Below, piece after piece: positions 1 to 13,400 of a stretch of 64,000 nucleotides of DNA. A program made the position numbers and the translations under genes. This DNA is from Liolophura sinensis (lineage: Eukaryota; Mollusca; Polyplacophora; Chitonida; Chitonidae). The notes below the pieces were generated by a model that saw only the letters and a program-made list of their open reading frames with translations, did no database searches and was not told where the DNA came from. Every line of letters begins with the position of its first letter. Position 1 is the first letter of the stretch. The stretch spans positions 24,875,127-24,939,126 of the forward strand of contig NC_088297.1 in assembly GCF_032854445.1 (NCBI RefSeq), read 5' to 3'.

Positions 1-343
1 GAAATAGAGTACATGAAAAGCTTAATTATAGGTGAAAAAATTTAATATTTAAGACAGGAAAGACACAAATTTTGGCACCCAGCGAAATTCATATCCTGAA
101 GAGGGGCCCAAATCAACACTTAACTCTAATACACCTGAAGTGGAAAAACTTTACGTGCCTAAAAGTACACCAAAGTATCCTCTCGTTAGTGTCCATGCCA
201 AAGTCAGTTTCGGAAATTTTTTAGAAAAGCTAACAAAGTGTTTAAGTTTTGTTAAAATATGCCCAGTGAAAGATGTTGAGATGTGAGTTCAAATCCCAGT
301 GCGACCAAGATGAAACCCTTCTAAACCCTCACAAAAAGCTTAC
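1..343. other. WDR35 intron, no feature seen
   Basis: AT-rich sequence downstream of the exon 31 donor on the minus strand. No cysteine-rich reading frame, tRNA or repeat is evident. Confidence 0.5.
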
Positions 344-1443
344 CAATCGGGCAAATCACATCCACATCCGCTACATTCCATCATATTGGTTCTCCCGTCC
401 TTGGGGCTATGTCTGAAATTCACGAGAGTGAAGAGAGAAATTGACAGCAAGCTCTTCTGGATAAATAGTATGAACCTTGTAAAACAAGATAACCACGTCA
501 TTTGAAAGCAAATTAACTGATAAAGCCAAGAGTTATCAAGCTTATCATCTGAGCTTTGTGTCATCAGTAAGATCTGACAACCATAAACAAATGTCGTACA
601 TATGCACCTGACAAGCAGTCTGGAAAATTTTACAGCAGTTTGGAGTAAAAGATCGAAAGATTAAATAACTCAATTCTACTCTCTAAATGTCATGTTCTAC
701 GAAAGGCTAGGGGCCAATAACCAATGGTGCTAGACTTGCAAAACTTTATACCACTTCTGCTAGCCACACTAAGCCTGGTTCTTGCTGCTAAGCACATTAA
801 GCCTGGTTCTTACTGCTAGCCACACAAAGCTTGGTTCTTACTTGGTGAAGATTTCCAAGGCCAGTTCTTCAAACTGCTGCTTCTGTTCCTGAGGCTGAGG
901 CTCGTAGGACTCCAGCCTGATGAAGGCATTAGAACAGGTGCCGAATGCTCGATTAGCCGCTGCTGTCAAGGCTGAAACAACAAAAACATGCCACACATTA
1001 ATTACTGACATTTTACCTCGCATGTATCTTTTGTATTTGAGGACATTTTATTTATATCTATAACTGTGTTACCCATTGTATAAAATCTCCTTACAGAAAC
1101 ATGGCATCAGATTTATTCTGTATATCTTCCTTCATACACTCTAAAAGAATTGGGAACTAGAGTAGCTCTTTAAGACAGGCAGACATTCTCATGTGATGCT
1201 ACCCACTTCTGAGCAATTATGACACACATGTTCCAGGTATGCATACTTAGTACATGAGAAGATTGCTAGGATCAAAATGTTGGAATTCACATCTCTCTGA
1301 CATGTACACAACTGTCCCTATCATTTCACGTCTCACTGCATGTCTGAGGAACTCACCCAACAGGGAATAAATGTCCACCGGATTGAGAATATCATCGTAA
1401 TCTCGGAGATGAAGAGCAGTCTTCATGGCAGCATCCACGTAAC
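344..1443 (-). CDS. WDR35: WDR35 exons 29-31: C-terminal region (partial)
   Basis: Coding exons: 1357-1443 (residues like [18 protein letters not shown]), 842-971 ([16 protein letters not shown] and [16 protein letters not shown]) and 344-412 ([20 protein letters not shown], then LPDW). Exon 30 could be read straight into a TAA, but AA|GTAAGA is a good donor and exon 31 continues in phase with a cysteine-rich segment, as expected for the zinc-binding tail of this family. Exon 31 ends TG|GTAAGC, so at least one further exon completes a Trp codon. I see no candidate between 1 and 343, so it should lie left of the window. Confidence 0.85.
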
Positions 1444-4400
1444 CTACAGCAGCAGGAGAAACAACTGTACTCACTGACTGAGTGAATGAATGAGTGAATG
1501 AATGATTGATTTATACATTGGTGTTAAGTGCTGAGTTCAAAGTACTCTGTTTTGTGTGATGGCATTCACTTTCACAGGCAGCGCAAACCAGAATAAACCA
1601 CTTGCCTGTGGCAAGTGAGTTATTAGCTTTCTCACATGTGATGCAGAGACTTCCCCTCTGAGGAGAACAAGCTCAGTACACATGTCAAGAGATCTCCAAC
1701 AAACTGAATGTAAGGCCATCTAAGCAGCCTCACTGGGTATAAGGCCATCTAAGCAGCCTCACTGAATGTAAGGCCATCTAAGCAGCCTCACTGAATGTAA
1801 GGCCATCTAAGCAGCCCTCACTGAATGTGAGGCCATCTAAGCAGTCTCACTGGATGTAAGGCCATCTAAGCAGCCTCACTGCATGTAAGGCCATCTAAGC
1901 AGCCTCACTGAATGTAAGGCCATCTAAGCAGCCTCACTGGATGTAAGGCCATCTAAGCAGCCTCACTGAATGTAAGGCCATCTCAGCAGCCTCACTGAAT
2001 GTAAGGCCATCTAAGCAGCCTCACTGAATGTAAGGCCATCTAAGCAGCCTCACTGATGTAAGGCCATCTAAGCAGCCTCACTGGATGTAAGGCCATCTAA
2101 GCAGCCTCACTGAATGTAAGGCCATCTAAGCAGCCTCACTGGATGTAAGGCCACCTAAGCAGCCTCAATGGATGTAAGGTCATCTAAGCAGCCTCAATGG
2201 ATGTAAGGTCATCTAAGCAGCCTTAATGGATGTAATGCCATCTAAGCAGCCTCATTGGACGTAAGGCCATCTAAGCAGCCTCACTGGATGTAAGGTCATC
2301 TAAGCAGCCTCAATGCATGTAAGGCCATCTAAGCAGCCTCAATGCATGTAAGGCCATCTAAGCAGCCTCACTGAATGTAAGGCCATCTAAGCAGCCTCAA
2401 TGCATGTAAGGCCATCTAAGCAGCCTCACTGGATGTAAGGTCATCTAAGCAGCCTCAATGGATGTAAGGTCATCTAAGCAGCCTTAATGGATGTAAGGCC
2501 ATCTAAGCAGCCTCACTGGATGTAAGGTCATCTAAGCAGCCTCAATGCATGTAAGGCCATCTAAGCAGCCTCAATGCATGTAAGGCCATCTAAGCAGCCT
2601 CACTGAATGTAAGGCCATCTAAGCAGCCTCAATGCATGTAAGGCCATCTAAGCAGCCTCACTGAATGTAAGGCCATCTAAGCAGCCTCACTGAATGTAAG
2701 GCCATTCTAAGCAGCCTCACTGGATGTAAGGCCATCTAAGCAGCCTCACTGGATGTAAGGCCATCTAAGCAGCCTCACCAGCATGGTCGACCGTATATTG
2801 CCACCGAGGCTCAAGGCACAGAGATGGTACAGGATTCTTGAATATTACCATTTCTGGTTTTGAGACTGAAACAGCAACTCTTGTGACTGAACAGTTTAAA
2901 AAACAAACATTATAACTGTGTAGCCATCACCAACCCTGTAAAATAAACTGATAAGAAACTCTAATTAAACTGATGAACATACAGGGTTATAGCTCAAATT
3001 GACAGGGCCTGAGGAACCAGGAGAAACTTTCATAATAAGTCACACTGGTGCCTCTCAGAGCCTTCTCATGTACAGTGCTGACCCAAACAGCTGGTTTGCT
3101 GAGTCTACTCACAGGCATGCAGCTGTCTTTGAGCAAGCAGGTAGAAGTGGAAGAAGGCCTCGGCACCTCTCCAGGCGTTGTCTATCAGCTTGGTGTCTGA
3201 GATGGATGCTGCGTCCTCCTCGAGTAGCCCAGCCAGAGCAGAGGAGGCCTGAGGAGAGAGAACGAAATAATGAGGAATATATATTGTTAGGTTTAATCAA
3301 TTCATAGACTGATTGAATTAAGAGTTGCATTGGTCAATACACAATCTGCCTGTTAATATTAAACTAGAAGAAAAAGAATGCCTATCAAAACTGGGCCATT
3401 CACAATGCCCTGAACACTAATCTCCCCAAGTCCCTAAGACCCCCACTGACATACAAACAACAAGTACTACTAGTACTATAACTCCTGCCCTATGTACAAG
3501 GTTTATCGGAAAAAAAATCAAAAGAATTTCGCAGAACGTTCTATAAAAATGTCCTAAAACCATGTCAGAAACTAAGAACATCTCTTATTCGACCAGGACA
3601 ACCCATCAAAAGCAAGACAAGTGGTGTGGTGTATGAATTAAAATGTGGTGTATGAATTAAAATGTGGTGAAAACACGTGCAGGGATTCATATACTGGTGA
3701 AACACAGCAGCCACTAAGTAACCGAGTTAAACAACATCAAAAACCGGCATCTAGTGGTTATGATCCTGCTGTGTTCCAACACATATGTATTTCAGGTCAC
3801 AGTTTTAATGTGGATAACATAAATAGTTTATCTACGGAGCCCAATTGCTTTGAGAGAGGGGTTAAGGAAGCCATTTTCGTAAAGGTTAAAAATCCCACTC
3901 TCAACCGCACTGGAGGACTCAGGTTTAACTTATCACACACCTGAGACAAGGTATTGAAAAAATGTACCTCAGCATGGTGAAATTTGTTCACTCGTGTAAA
4001 ACTGTATTATATTCAAATTCTGTCGCTATATACCAGCTCCGGTTGTCGCATTATTTTAAATTTGTATACACCCATTCTATCTTTAACCGTGAATGTGACC
4101 TATGTTCACCATGAAACTTGTACATGCTTGTTTCTGTATGAATAGGAATTCTTTGTGTTTAACACCTTACTCTGTTGAAGGTGATAGGTTGTCACACAAC
4201 GTCAGTAAATAATATACATTGTCCAGTAGAACAGTTTTATAGTGTTATCTTTTATAGAAGAAAGAGTTCAAAAATGGTCTCTCTATCTTGTCCTATATTA
4301 TGGCTGATTGGTTAGGGTGAGGATGTGAGACATTCCACTCTATGGCAGTTTGGATACACTGAAAATAAACTTGATTTGCTTTCTTTTAGTCTAATTTGAT

Positions 4401-7400
4401 CTCATCACCTTTGGAGTTGGATTTTACTCAGATGTGTTGTAGACAACTTTTCATGGGTATGCCACATTAAACCCTCACCTCTGCGCCTCTCTTGCCCTTC
4501 ACCTTTGACCTGGACGTCAGTTTCATATGCTCGTGATAGTTTTCAACCATCAGACCCGCTAACACGTACAGTTTTTTCACCGCCAGGGGTTTGGCACGGG
4601 CTTTGCCTGATCCTCTGCCACCTGCCAAACAAAATACACATGAATGAGGATTACATGTCACAACAACAACAACGTACCAGTACAGCTGATTTCCTTCACA
4701 AAGCCAGTCGTAGCTACCACATGCACTTGCTACAGAACACATGTGACATTAACAAAATACACAATAATTGAGTGATACTGCAATTCTTCAACCTTTTCAC
4801 AAGTTTGCAAGGTGCTCATTCAAACATATTGTGAAGGTATTATTCTGTGTTGATTGATAATTATACTTTTTGTGAAGCCCTGAAACTGACCAATCCCAAA
4901 AATGTAAATTCGCATGTAAAATCTAATTAAAAATGTGCCTTAATTCCACTGAAAGTTGTTCTTTCATATGTGAAAAAGTTGAATTAGGGTAAAATCAGTG
5001 GTAGGAAAAAAATACATTTGCTAGCTGTTCATAGTCAGTGTGATCACCACCAACTGCCCCAAAATGCTTTTAACCAATTTTAAGAACATAAAATGTTTAA
5101 CAACTCAGAGAAGGCCAGTGAATACATTAGGCTTACTTTGAACAACAGCTTTGCCGCCTCCAGGAAGTTGCCCGCTTTCCTGTAGAGCTCTATTGCATTG
5201 ATGATTTTTTTCTTCTGTAAGAGATGCTGTGCATACTTTGTCAGCAAGGCATCTATTTCCTTCACATTGTGGCTCTTTGCCAGCTCTATGGCTGTTGTCC
5301 ACTGGTTCAACTGGACACAGCAGTCAATGGCAGCCTTCACGCGGTTACACTGAAAATAAAAGACAATTTTAACATGAAAATCAAGTGACTAGTAAGGGGT
5401 CAGTTCCACAAAGCCATTTCTAACTTCAGTGAACATTTTAAATACAATTTAAGACCTCATTCTTGGACCAAAAATTTAGAGGACTTTATAAATGTAACCT
5501 TATAAAAGTTTCAATTTACAGTGCCGAAAAATAAGCATTTTCATGAGATTTAAAAGGACTCAAATCAATAAACCAAACAATCACATTTTAAGCAACTACA
5601 TATAAGTTATTTGCAAGATAAATTCTAAAACCTTTTTTAATGAACCAAACCGTACTTGAGGCATACTTCACAAAAAGTTATGAGTGACAACTCAAAATTT
5701 ACACGAATGCCTAATTTTTAATAATTACAAGATCAGATTCTAGCCCACATGTTAAGCCAAGACTACTACGTCGGAATCTGAGCATTCAAACACACTAACC
5801 ATTACAATGAAATTCAATCAAATTTTGATTTAGTCAGGGAACTTTTGTGAAGAAGTGGAGTAACTCCACTAAATAACTTTGTATCTGACTGATGACCCAC
5901 ACATGGCGATGCTCTAGATGGGTTAGTAATTGTTACAAATTTTCATTAAGTTATACAAATCAACATATTTCATATTTCATTCAACTCACTACTGCATTTT
6001 TTGTGCATTATTTGTTGTTGTTGACTGACCTTAATGAAGGCATCCACAGCCTGTTCACACATGCCCACTGTCACAAACATCGCGGCTATCTCCTGAAAGA
6101 TCAACAAGACCAAGTTGACAAAACAGTGTTTTCTGTTCTTTTCTTTACAAACTCACCACAATATGGCTCAAATAAAACTGAGATGGTGCAAAGCCATAAT
6201 TATTCAAAACATCGTCTAAAATTATTGAGAAGGTAAGGTACTTACAGGAAGGAGTTTGTGGTTCTCTGGCAACGCTTGCACCATCTTCTCCAGGCCAATG
6301 TAATCCTCCAGCATGTAGTAACACTCTGACAGTCTCTCCTGATTCCTGCCCTGGACATAGTACGTCACTGCCTGCTGCCTGTAAATGGACAAACATACAG
6401 AAATTAGTGTAGTAACACTCTGACAGCCTGTCCTGATTCCTGCCATGCACGTGCTATGTCACTGCCTGCTGCCTGTAAATGGACAGACATACAGACATTA
6501 GTGTAGAAACACAGCCTGTAGTAACACTCTGACAGCCTGTCCTGATTCTTGCCCTGGACATAGCGTGTCACCGCCTGATGTCTGTAGATGGACAGATATA
6601 CAAAAAGACATTAGTGTAGTAACACTCTGACAGCCTCTCCTGATGCCTGCCCTGTACGTAGTACGTCAGTGCCTGCTGCCTGTAAATGGACAGACTTGAT
6701 GTCCACGTCAGCTTGCCCCTACTGTATACATGTTCCCTAGGGGCATCCATCGCCAACTGGTTAGCTCGCTATCACAGTACACTGACTCAGGTGCCTGTCT
6801 GCAACGTGGTCGCTGCTCATACTGGCTTCTTCTCTTGTCGTACAAGAGGAGGTCTGGCAGCTCCCCGCAGATGGTCGTGGTTTCTCTTGCGCTCTGCCCA
6901 ATTAGCTCGCTATCACAGTACACTGACTCAGGTGCCTGTCTGCAACGTGGTCGCTGCTCATACTGGCTTCTTCTCTTGTCGTACAAGAGGAGGTCTGGCA
7001 GATTCCCGCAGATGGTCGTGGTTTCTCTTGCGCTCTGCCCAATTAGCTTGCTATCACAGTACACTGACTCAGGTGCCTGTCTGCAACGTGGTCGCTACTC
7101 CTACTGGCTTCTTCTCTTGTCGTACAAGAGGAGGTCTGGCAGCTCCCCGCAGATGGTCGTGGTTTCTCTTGCGCTCTGCCCAATTAGCTTGCTATCACAG
7201 TACACTGACTCAGGTGCCTGTCTGCAACGTGGTCGCTGCTCATACTGGCTTCTTCTCTTGTCGTACAAGAGGAGGTCTGGCAGCTCCCCGCAGATGGTCG
7301 TGGTTTCTCCCGGGCTCTGCCCAATTAGCTCGCTATCACAGTACACAGACTCAGGTGCCTGTCTGCAACGTGGTCGCTGCTCATACTGGCTTCTTCTCTT

Positions 7401-10400
7401 GTCGTACAAGAGGAGGTCTGGCAGCTCCCCGCAGATGGTCGTGGTTTCTCTTGTGCTCTGCCCAATTTCTTCCCACCACAATCCTTACTCCAGTTGTAAA
7501 AGTGAAATATTCATGGGCATAGCATAAAACAAGAATCAAATAAAATAAATGTTAATGTTTCTTAAATAATCTGGCAGGATAAAGGTTAAATATTGCAAAA
7601 AACACGCAGTACATATTATAACCAGACACCATACAAGATAACTAGAACTATGAAAAGTCTATGAAGTATCTGTCTGGCGTAGATTTGAAACCCCTGACCA
7701 AAGTGACAAGAGAAATCACCACTTCTGACGATCAGCATAGTAATCCCCAATGGCATTCCATGCCTCCTCCAGCTGAATGTCATCCCCTCCTGCCCCGGTC
7801 TTCAGAAGCTGAACCACACGGAACCAATCACCAAGCTTCTTTCTCAGGCTCACGGCGAGGTCTCTAAAGTAACATCAAAGTTGATTGGTTCAACAGTTTG
7901 TACAACCAAACCACGGAAAGAAAGCTGATGATTGGCTGACAGTTTTTGATTTTCATATTCATGACTCTTTTATCATTACTTGATAATGTCCAATGACAGA
8001 CAAAATCTTCTGACTTAATCCAGTAGCTGATCAAGGGGACTGAAGCCTGCAAGCTTGTGATGATTGGTTATGATGAGAATCACACCAAATGACGGTATGG
8101 TAGTGTCAGGTCAAACTGCAAACTTGTGGAGTGTGGAGCGTCTGAACTAACCTTCTGTCCATGTCTAAATACATCCTCTCCGCCTCCTCAAACCTCCGGA
8201 AGTACGCTGCTACCTCAGCCTGCTTCATCGTCTCATTCTGAAAGTGGTGTGCATGGGTGAACTACGTTTATAGTAGGCAACCTAAGAATCATATCTAACG
8301 ACCCAAGAACCTCTCATCAATGCGGTGGTTGTGAGTTCAAGTCCAGCTCCTGCTGGTTTCGCAGGTTACTGCCAAACCTTCCCACGTATGATCGTGGATT
8401 TCACCCTGGCTCTGCCTAGTTTCCTCCCACCATAATGTTGGCTGCCAACACATAAGTGAAATTTTCTTGAGTACGGTGTAAAACACCAATCAAAGAACTA
8501 AATAAGCATCATGTCTGATTGGTTTAGTAGCATCAATCCCATCACCGAACCAAAAACTCACACATGGGGCAACTGTTGACAATTTCATATTTAAAGCTGC
8601 CGTAAGCCCTCGCATCAGTCACTTAATTTTAAATTCTCAACATCACTTAGATTAAATATGTCAATATCTGCCCTCAAGGTTATCTCCCCAAACATTAACA
8701 CTAAGCAGATTTTAGGAAAGGGCCATTTTGGCCTATCAGCAATGAAATCCATAGACCAGCCCTCGCCATTTGGCAAAAGCCGTCATAAATGCTGTGAATT
8801 TTGCTCAGCCCCCAAAATAATGGTGACTACAAAAATGTGATGTCCGGTAAAATATATGTATGTTGTACGTCTCACATTACAACCACCAGTCACTGTGATC
8901 CTCGTCTGGCGCTACCTTGTTCTGAACATGAACGAATACCGTCATGGGATTTTTGTTCTACCGTTATGTTGCACTGTGGCTCATGTTTACGATATAATGT
9001 GTGTATGTGCACCAAGACAAACCTTCAATCCTGAGTGGCTTTCTCCAAGAGAGAGGGTTGGCTCATGTTTACGATATAATGTGTGTATGTGCACCAAGAC
9101 AAACCTTCAATCCTGAGTGGCTTTCTCCAAGAGAGAGGGTTGGCTCATGTTTACGATATAATGTGTGTATGTGCACCAAGACAAACCTTCAATCCTGAGT
9201 GGCTTTCTCCAAGAGAGAGGGTTGGCTCATGTTTACGATATAATGTGTGTATGTGCACCAAGACAAACCTTCAATCCTGAGTGGCTTTCTCCAAGAGAGA
9301 GGGTTGGCTCATGTTTACGATATAATGTGTGTATGTGCACCAAGACAAACCTTCAATCCTGAGTGGCTTTCTCCAAGAGAGAGGGTTGGTTCATGTTTAC
9401 GATATAATGTGTGTATGTGCACCAAGACAAACCTTCAATCCTGAGTGGCTTTCTCCAAGAGAGAGGGTTGGCTCATGTTTACGATATAATGTGTGTATGT
9501 GCACCAAAGACAAACCTTCAATCCTGAGTGGCTTTCTCCAAGAGAGAGGGTTGGCTCATGTTTACGATATAATGTGTGTATGTGCACCAAAGACAAACCT
9601 TCAATCCTGAGTGGCTTTCTCCAAGAGAGAGGGTTGGCTCATGTTTACGATATAATGTGTGTATGAGCACCAAGACAAACCTTCAATCCTGAGTGGCTTT
9701 CTCCAAGACAGAGGGTTGGCTCATGTTTACGATATAATGTGTGTATGTGCACCAAGACAAACCTTCAATCCTGAGTGGCTTTCTCCAAGAGAGAGGGTGT
9801 TGTGAATGATGCATACCTAATTCTATAGTCAAATCTGCTTGATCCAAAAAAAAAGGGAGAGTTGACTAACAGACAACTGAGGGTGTACATGTACGCATGA
9901 TTGAGTAATATAAGAGATGGCTCCACAAGGTTTACAGTGTTTTAGTCTATATAGGTGTTTTAAAGGGTGGTGAAGTAAATTTAAGTGAATAAACTTTCTT
10001 TTTAAGACTTGTGGTCATGATATTTGATGAAATTTATTGATGGAGACGAAGGAAATAAAATTTAGTCCACAGAACCCACCAATGTGACCCTCTCCCTCGA
10101 AATCCTTTTGCTCAGCTGCAAGGATGACGATGTACACATAAAGAGTAAATATTTCAACAAGGGTATGTGTGACAATCTACCATACAACATGGTTAAAGTC
10201 CAAACAGTAGATGAATGGAGGCAGTATAATTGTTTTCCTATAGTGAAAGATGTGCATGAATTACTACTCCCGCTTGTCACTTGTCAGATGTTCAGCGACC
10301 ATGTGCATTGTGTTGTTCATCTTGCACAGTATGCAGGTACACCTAGCTGTTACCAACATAATTACTACTCCCCCTTGTCACTTGTCAGATGTTCAGCGAC

Positions 10401-13400
10401 CATGTGCATTGTGTTGTTCATCTTGCACGGTATACAGGTACACCTGGCTGTTACCAACATAATTACTACTCCCCCTTGTCACTTGTCAGATGTTCAGCGA
10501 CCATGTGCATTGTGTTGTTCATCTTGCACGGTATGCAGGTACACCTGGCTGTTACCAGCATAATTACTACTCCCCCTTGTCACTTGTCAGATGTTCAGCG
10601 ACCATGTGCATTGTGTTGTTCATCTTGCACGGTATGCAGGTACACCTGGCTGTTACCAGCATAATTACTACTCCCCCTTGTCACTTGTCAGATGTTCAGC
10701 GACCATGTGCATTGTGTTGTTCATCTTGCACGGTATACAGGTACACCTGGCTGTTACCAACATAATTACCACTCCCCCTTGTCACTTGTCAGATGTTCAG
10801 CGACCATGTGCATTGTGTTGTTCATCTTGCACGGTATACAGGTACACCTGGCTGTTACCAGCATAATTACTACTCCCCCTTGTCACTTGTCAGATGTTCA
10901 GCGACCATGTGCATTGTGTTGTTCATCTTGCACGGTATGCAGGTACACCTGGCTGTTACCAGCATAATTACCACTCCCCCTTGTCACTTGTCAGATGTTC
11001 AGCGACCATGTGCATTGTGTTGTTCATCTTGCACGGTATGCAGGTACACCTGGCTGTTACCAGCATAATTACTACTCCCCCTTGTCACTTGTCAGATGTT
11101 CAGCGACCATGTGCATTGTGTTGTTCATCTTGCACGGTATGCAGGTACACCTGGCTGTTACCAGCATAATTACTACTCCCCCTTGTCACTTGTCAGATGT
11201 TCAGCGACCATGTGCATTGTGTTGTTCATCTTGCACGGTATACAGGTACACCTGGCTGTTACCAACATAATTACCACTCCCCCTTGTCACTTGTCAGATG
11301 TTCAGCGACCATGTGCATTGTGTTGTTCATCTTGCACGGTATACAGGTACACCTGGCTGTTACCAGCATAATTACTACTCCCCCTTGTCACTTGTCAGAT
11401 GTTCAGCGACCATGTGCATTGTGTTGTTCATCTTGCACGGTATACAGGTACACCTGGCTGTTACCAGCATAATTACCACTCCCCCTTGTCACTTGTCAGA
11501 TGTTCAGCGACCATGTGCATTGTGTTGTTCATCTTGCACGGTATACAGGTACACCTGGCTGTTACCAACATAATTACTACTCCCCCTTGTCACTTGTCAG
11601 ATGTTCAGCGACCATGTGCATTGTGTTGTTCATCTTGCACGGTATGCAGGTACACCTGGCTGTTACCAACATAATTACCACTCCCCCTTGTCACTTGTCA
11701 GATGTTCAGTGACCATGTGCATTGTGTTGTTCATCTTGCACGGTATGCAGATACACCTGGCTGTTACCAACATAATTACTACTCCCGCTTGTCACTTGTC
11801 AGATGTTCAGCGACCATGTGCATTGTGTTGTTCATCTTGCACGGTATGCAGATACAACTGGCTGTTACCAACATAATTACTACTCCCGCTTGTCACTTGT
11901 CAGATGTTCAGCGACCATGTGCATTGTGTTGTTCATCTTGCACGGTATACAGCTGTAACCCAACAATGTTACAAGATTTTCAACCTATTTCCCTTCAGCT
12001 TTACAGCCACTGTAACAAGTATTGTTGTTACAGTAACTAATTATCCTTTTGTTTTCTGATTTACCTTGTTAGCCAGAGTGTCATTTTCAAAGTCTTTGAA
12101 TCTCACCTGCAAATTGGCCAGTCTTTTGACAAACTCAATCCCCTGAAAGTCTCGGCACCTGACAAAAGCTTGCTCAGCCACCTTGAGATTCAGGTGTTCT
12201 AGAGCAGACTCTGCTAATAGCCTCCTACAGGTGAAAAAAAGTGAAAACACTGTGAGAAATATACACATACATTTCAATTACCAAACTACAAAATCAAGAG
12301 CTACATGCACAATAAGACAGAGATTTTCTAGATTTCCTTGCTTTCAATTATCACTAAGCAATAAGCAATAACGACAGTGCACATATGGCTATTGGTATTC
12401 TACAAGAAATGGTCTTTTCACACCTGGAAAATTGATCAGTAACTTGCCAAAGGCCAGTGGTTTTCCCCAAGCACCATGGTTACCTCCACCCATAAAACCG
12501 ACTGCACAAAAGCCCGGTTGGGTCCAAGAGGGCGATTCCACAAATACATTTCTGACTTAAGTCAAAACTTACAACACTGTCACAATGTTTAGTTTTCAGT
12601 TACGGAAGATGAAATTTTGACACGTATATCTTAATATAACATTGATGAGCTGATCAAAATTTTCATTTACAGGGCTCTAAAATCAAATTTTAAATTTTTG
12701 ACATAAGTCCAAACTGGCTTTGCGGAATCAGGCTAAGATGTCCAACTGGACACATCAGGGATGAGTACCTTCCCACCTGGCAATATCTCTTTTTGGTTTC
12801 TGTTTGCCAGCCACACAACTCACCAGAGTCTTGGGTGAGGGTTGTCTTCAATGAACTGCTGAGCATCGTGAATACCCACTTTGTCCAAGAGGTCGCGCGT
12901 GTCACGTAATGACTGCAAGAACACAGCACAAACACATCAGAGCAGGGAATAGAGTTTATGGTTACAAACACACAGCGCTGGCTGTGACGTCTCTGTTGAT
13001 GGCACAGCAGGGCTATGGAGAGCTCTGACAGGCTATATGAAGAGGTCCAAATCCCACAAAACACACTGCTTTCTTGTATAAAGTTGCAGTGCATATGTAC
13101 TCCCAAAGTGTTTTGTGAGCACAGTCCTACTCCAAAAAGAATGATAAACTACACAAAAGAGCTAAACAGCCAATCTGAAGCATTCCATTACTAAACTGGG
13201 AAACACTTTTAGCAGTTTTCCATTACCTACATTATATAAAAGGGTCATTCCACATCAAATCAGCCAAAAAAATTTTTTTTTGTGGTGACCCTCTTGGATT
13301 TTGCTGAAAGAATTCTTAAAAATTCCTTAACATATATGAGGAAGGTTTCCCAAGTTAAAGCCCCAAATTCCAAGTGGTTTTTGAGATATGACCATCTAAC

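Noticed and set aside
842-1023. WDR35 ending at the TAA directly after exon 30
   Set aside because: A good AA|GTAAGA donor and an in-phase cysteine-rich exon at 344-412 fit the known C-terminal tail better.
6686-7527. Open frames of 265-278 codons
   Set aside because: They arise from the 141-bp SINE-derived tandem repeat, whose period is a multiple of three.
8977-11955. Regular direct repeats that could suggest a CRISPR array
   Set aside because: The units are contiguous and homogeneous with no variable spacers, and the locus is eukaryotic.
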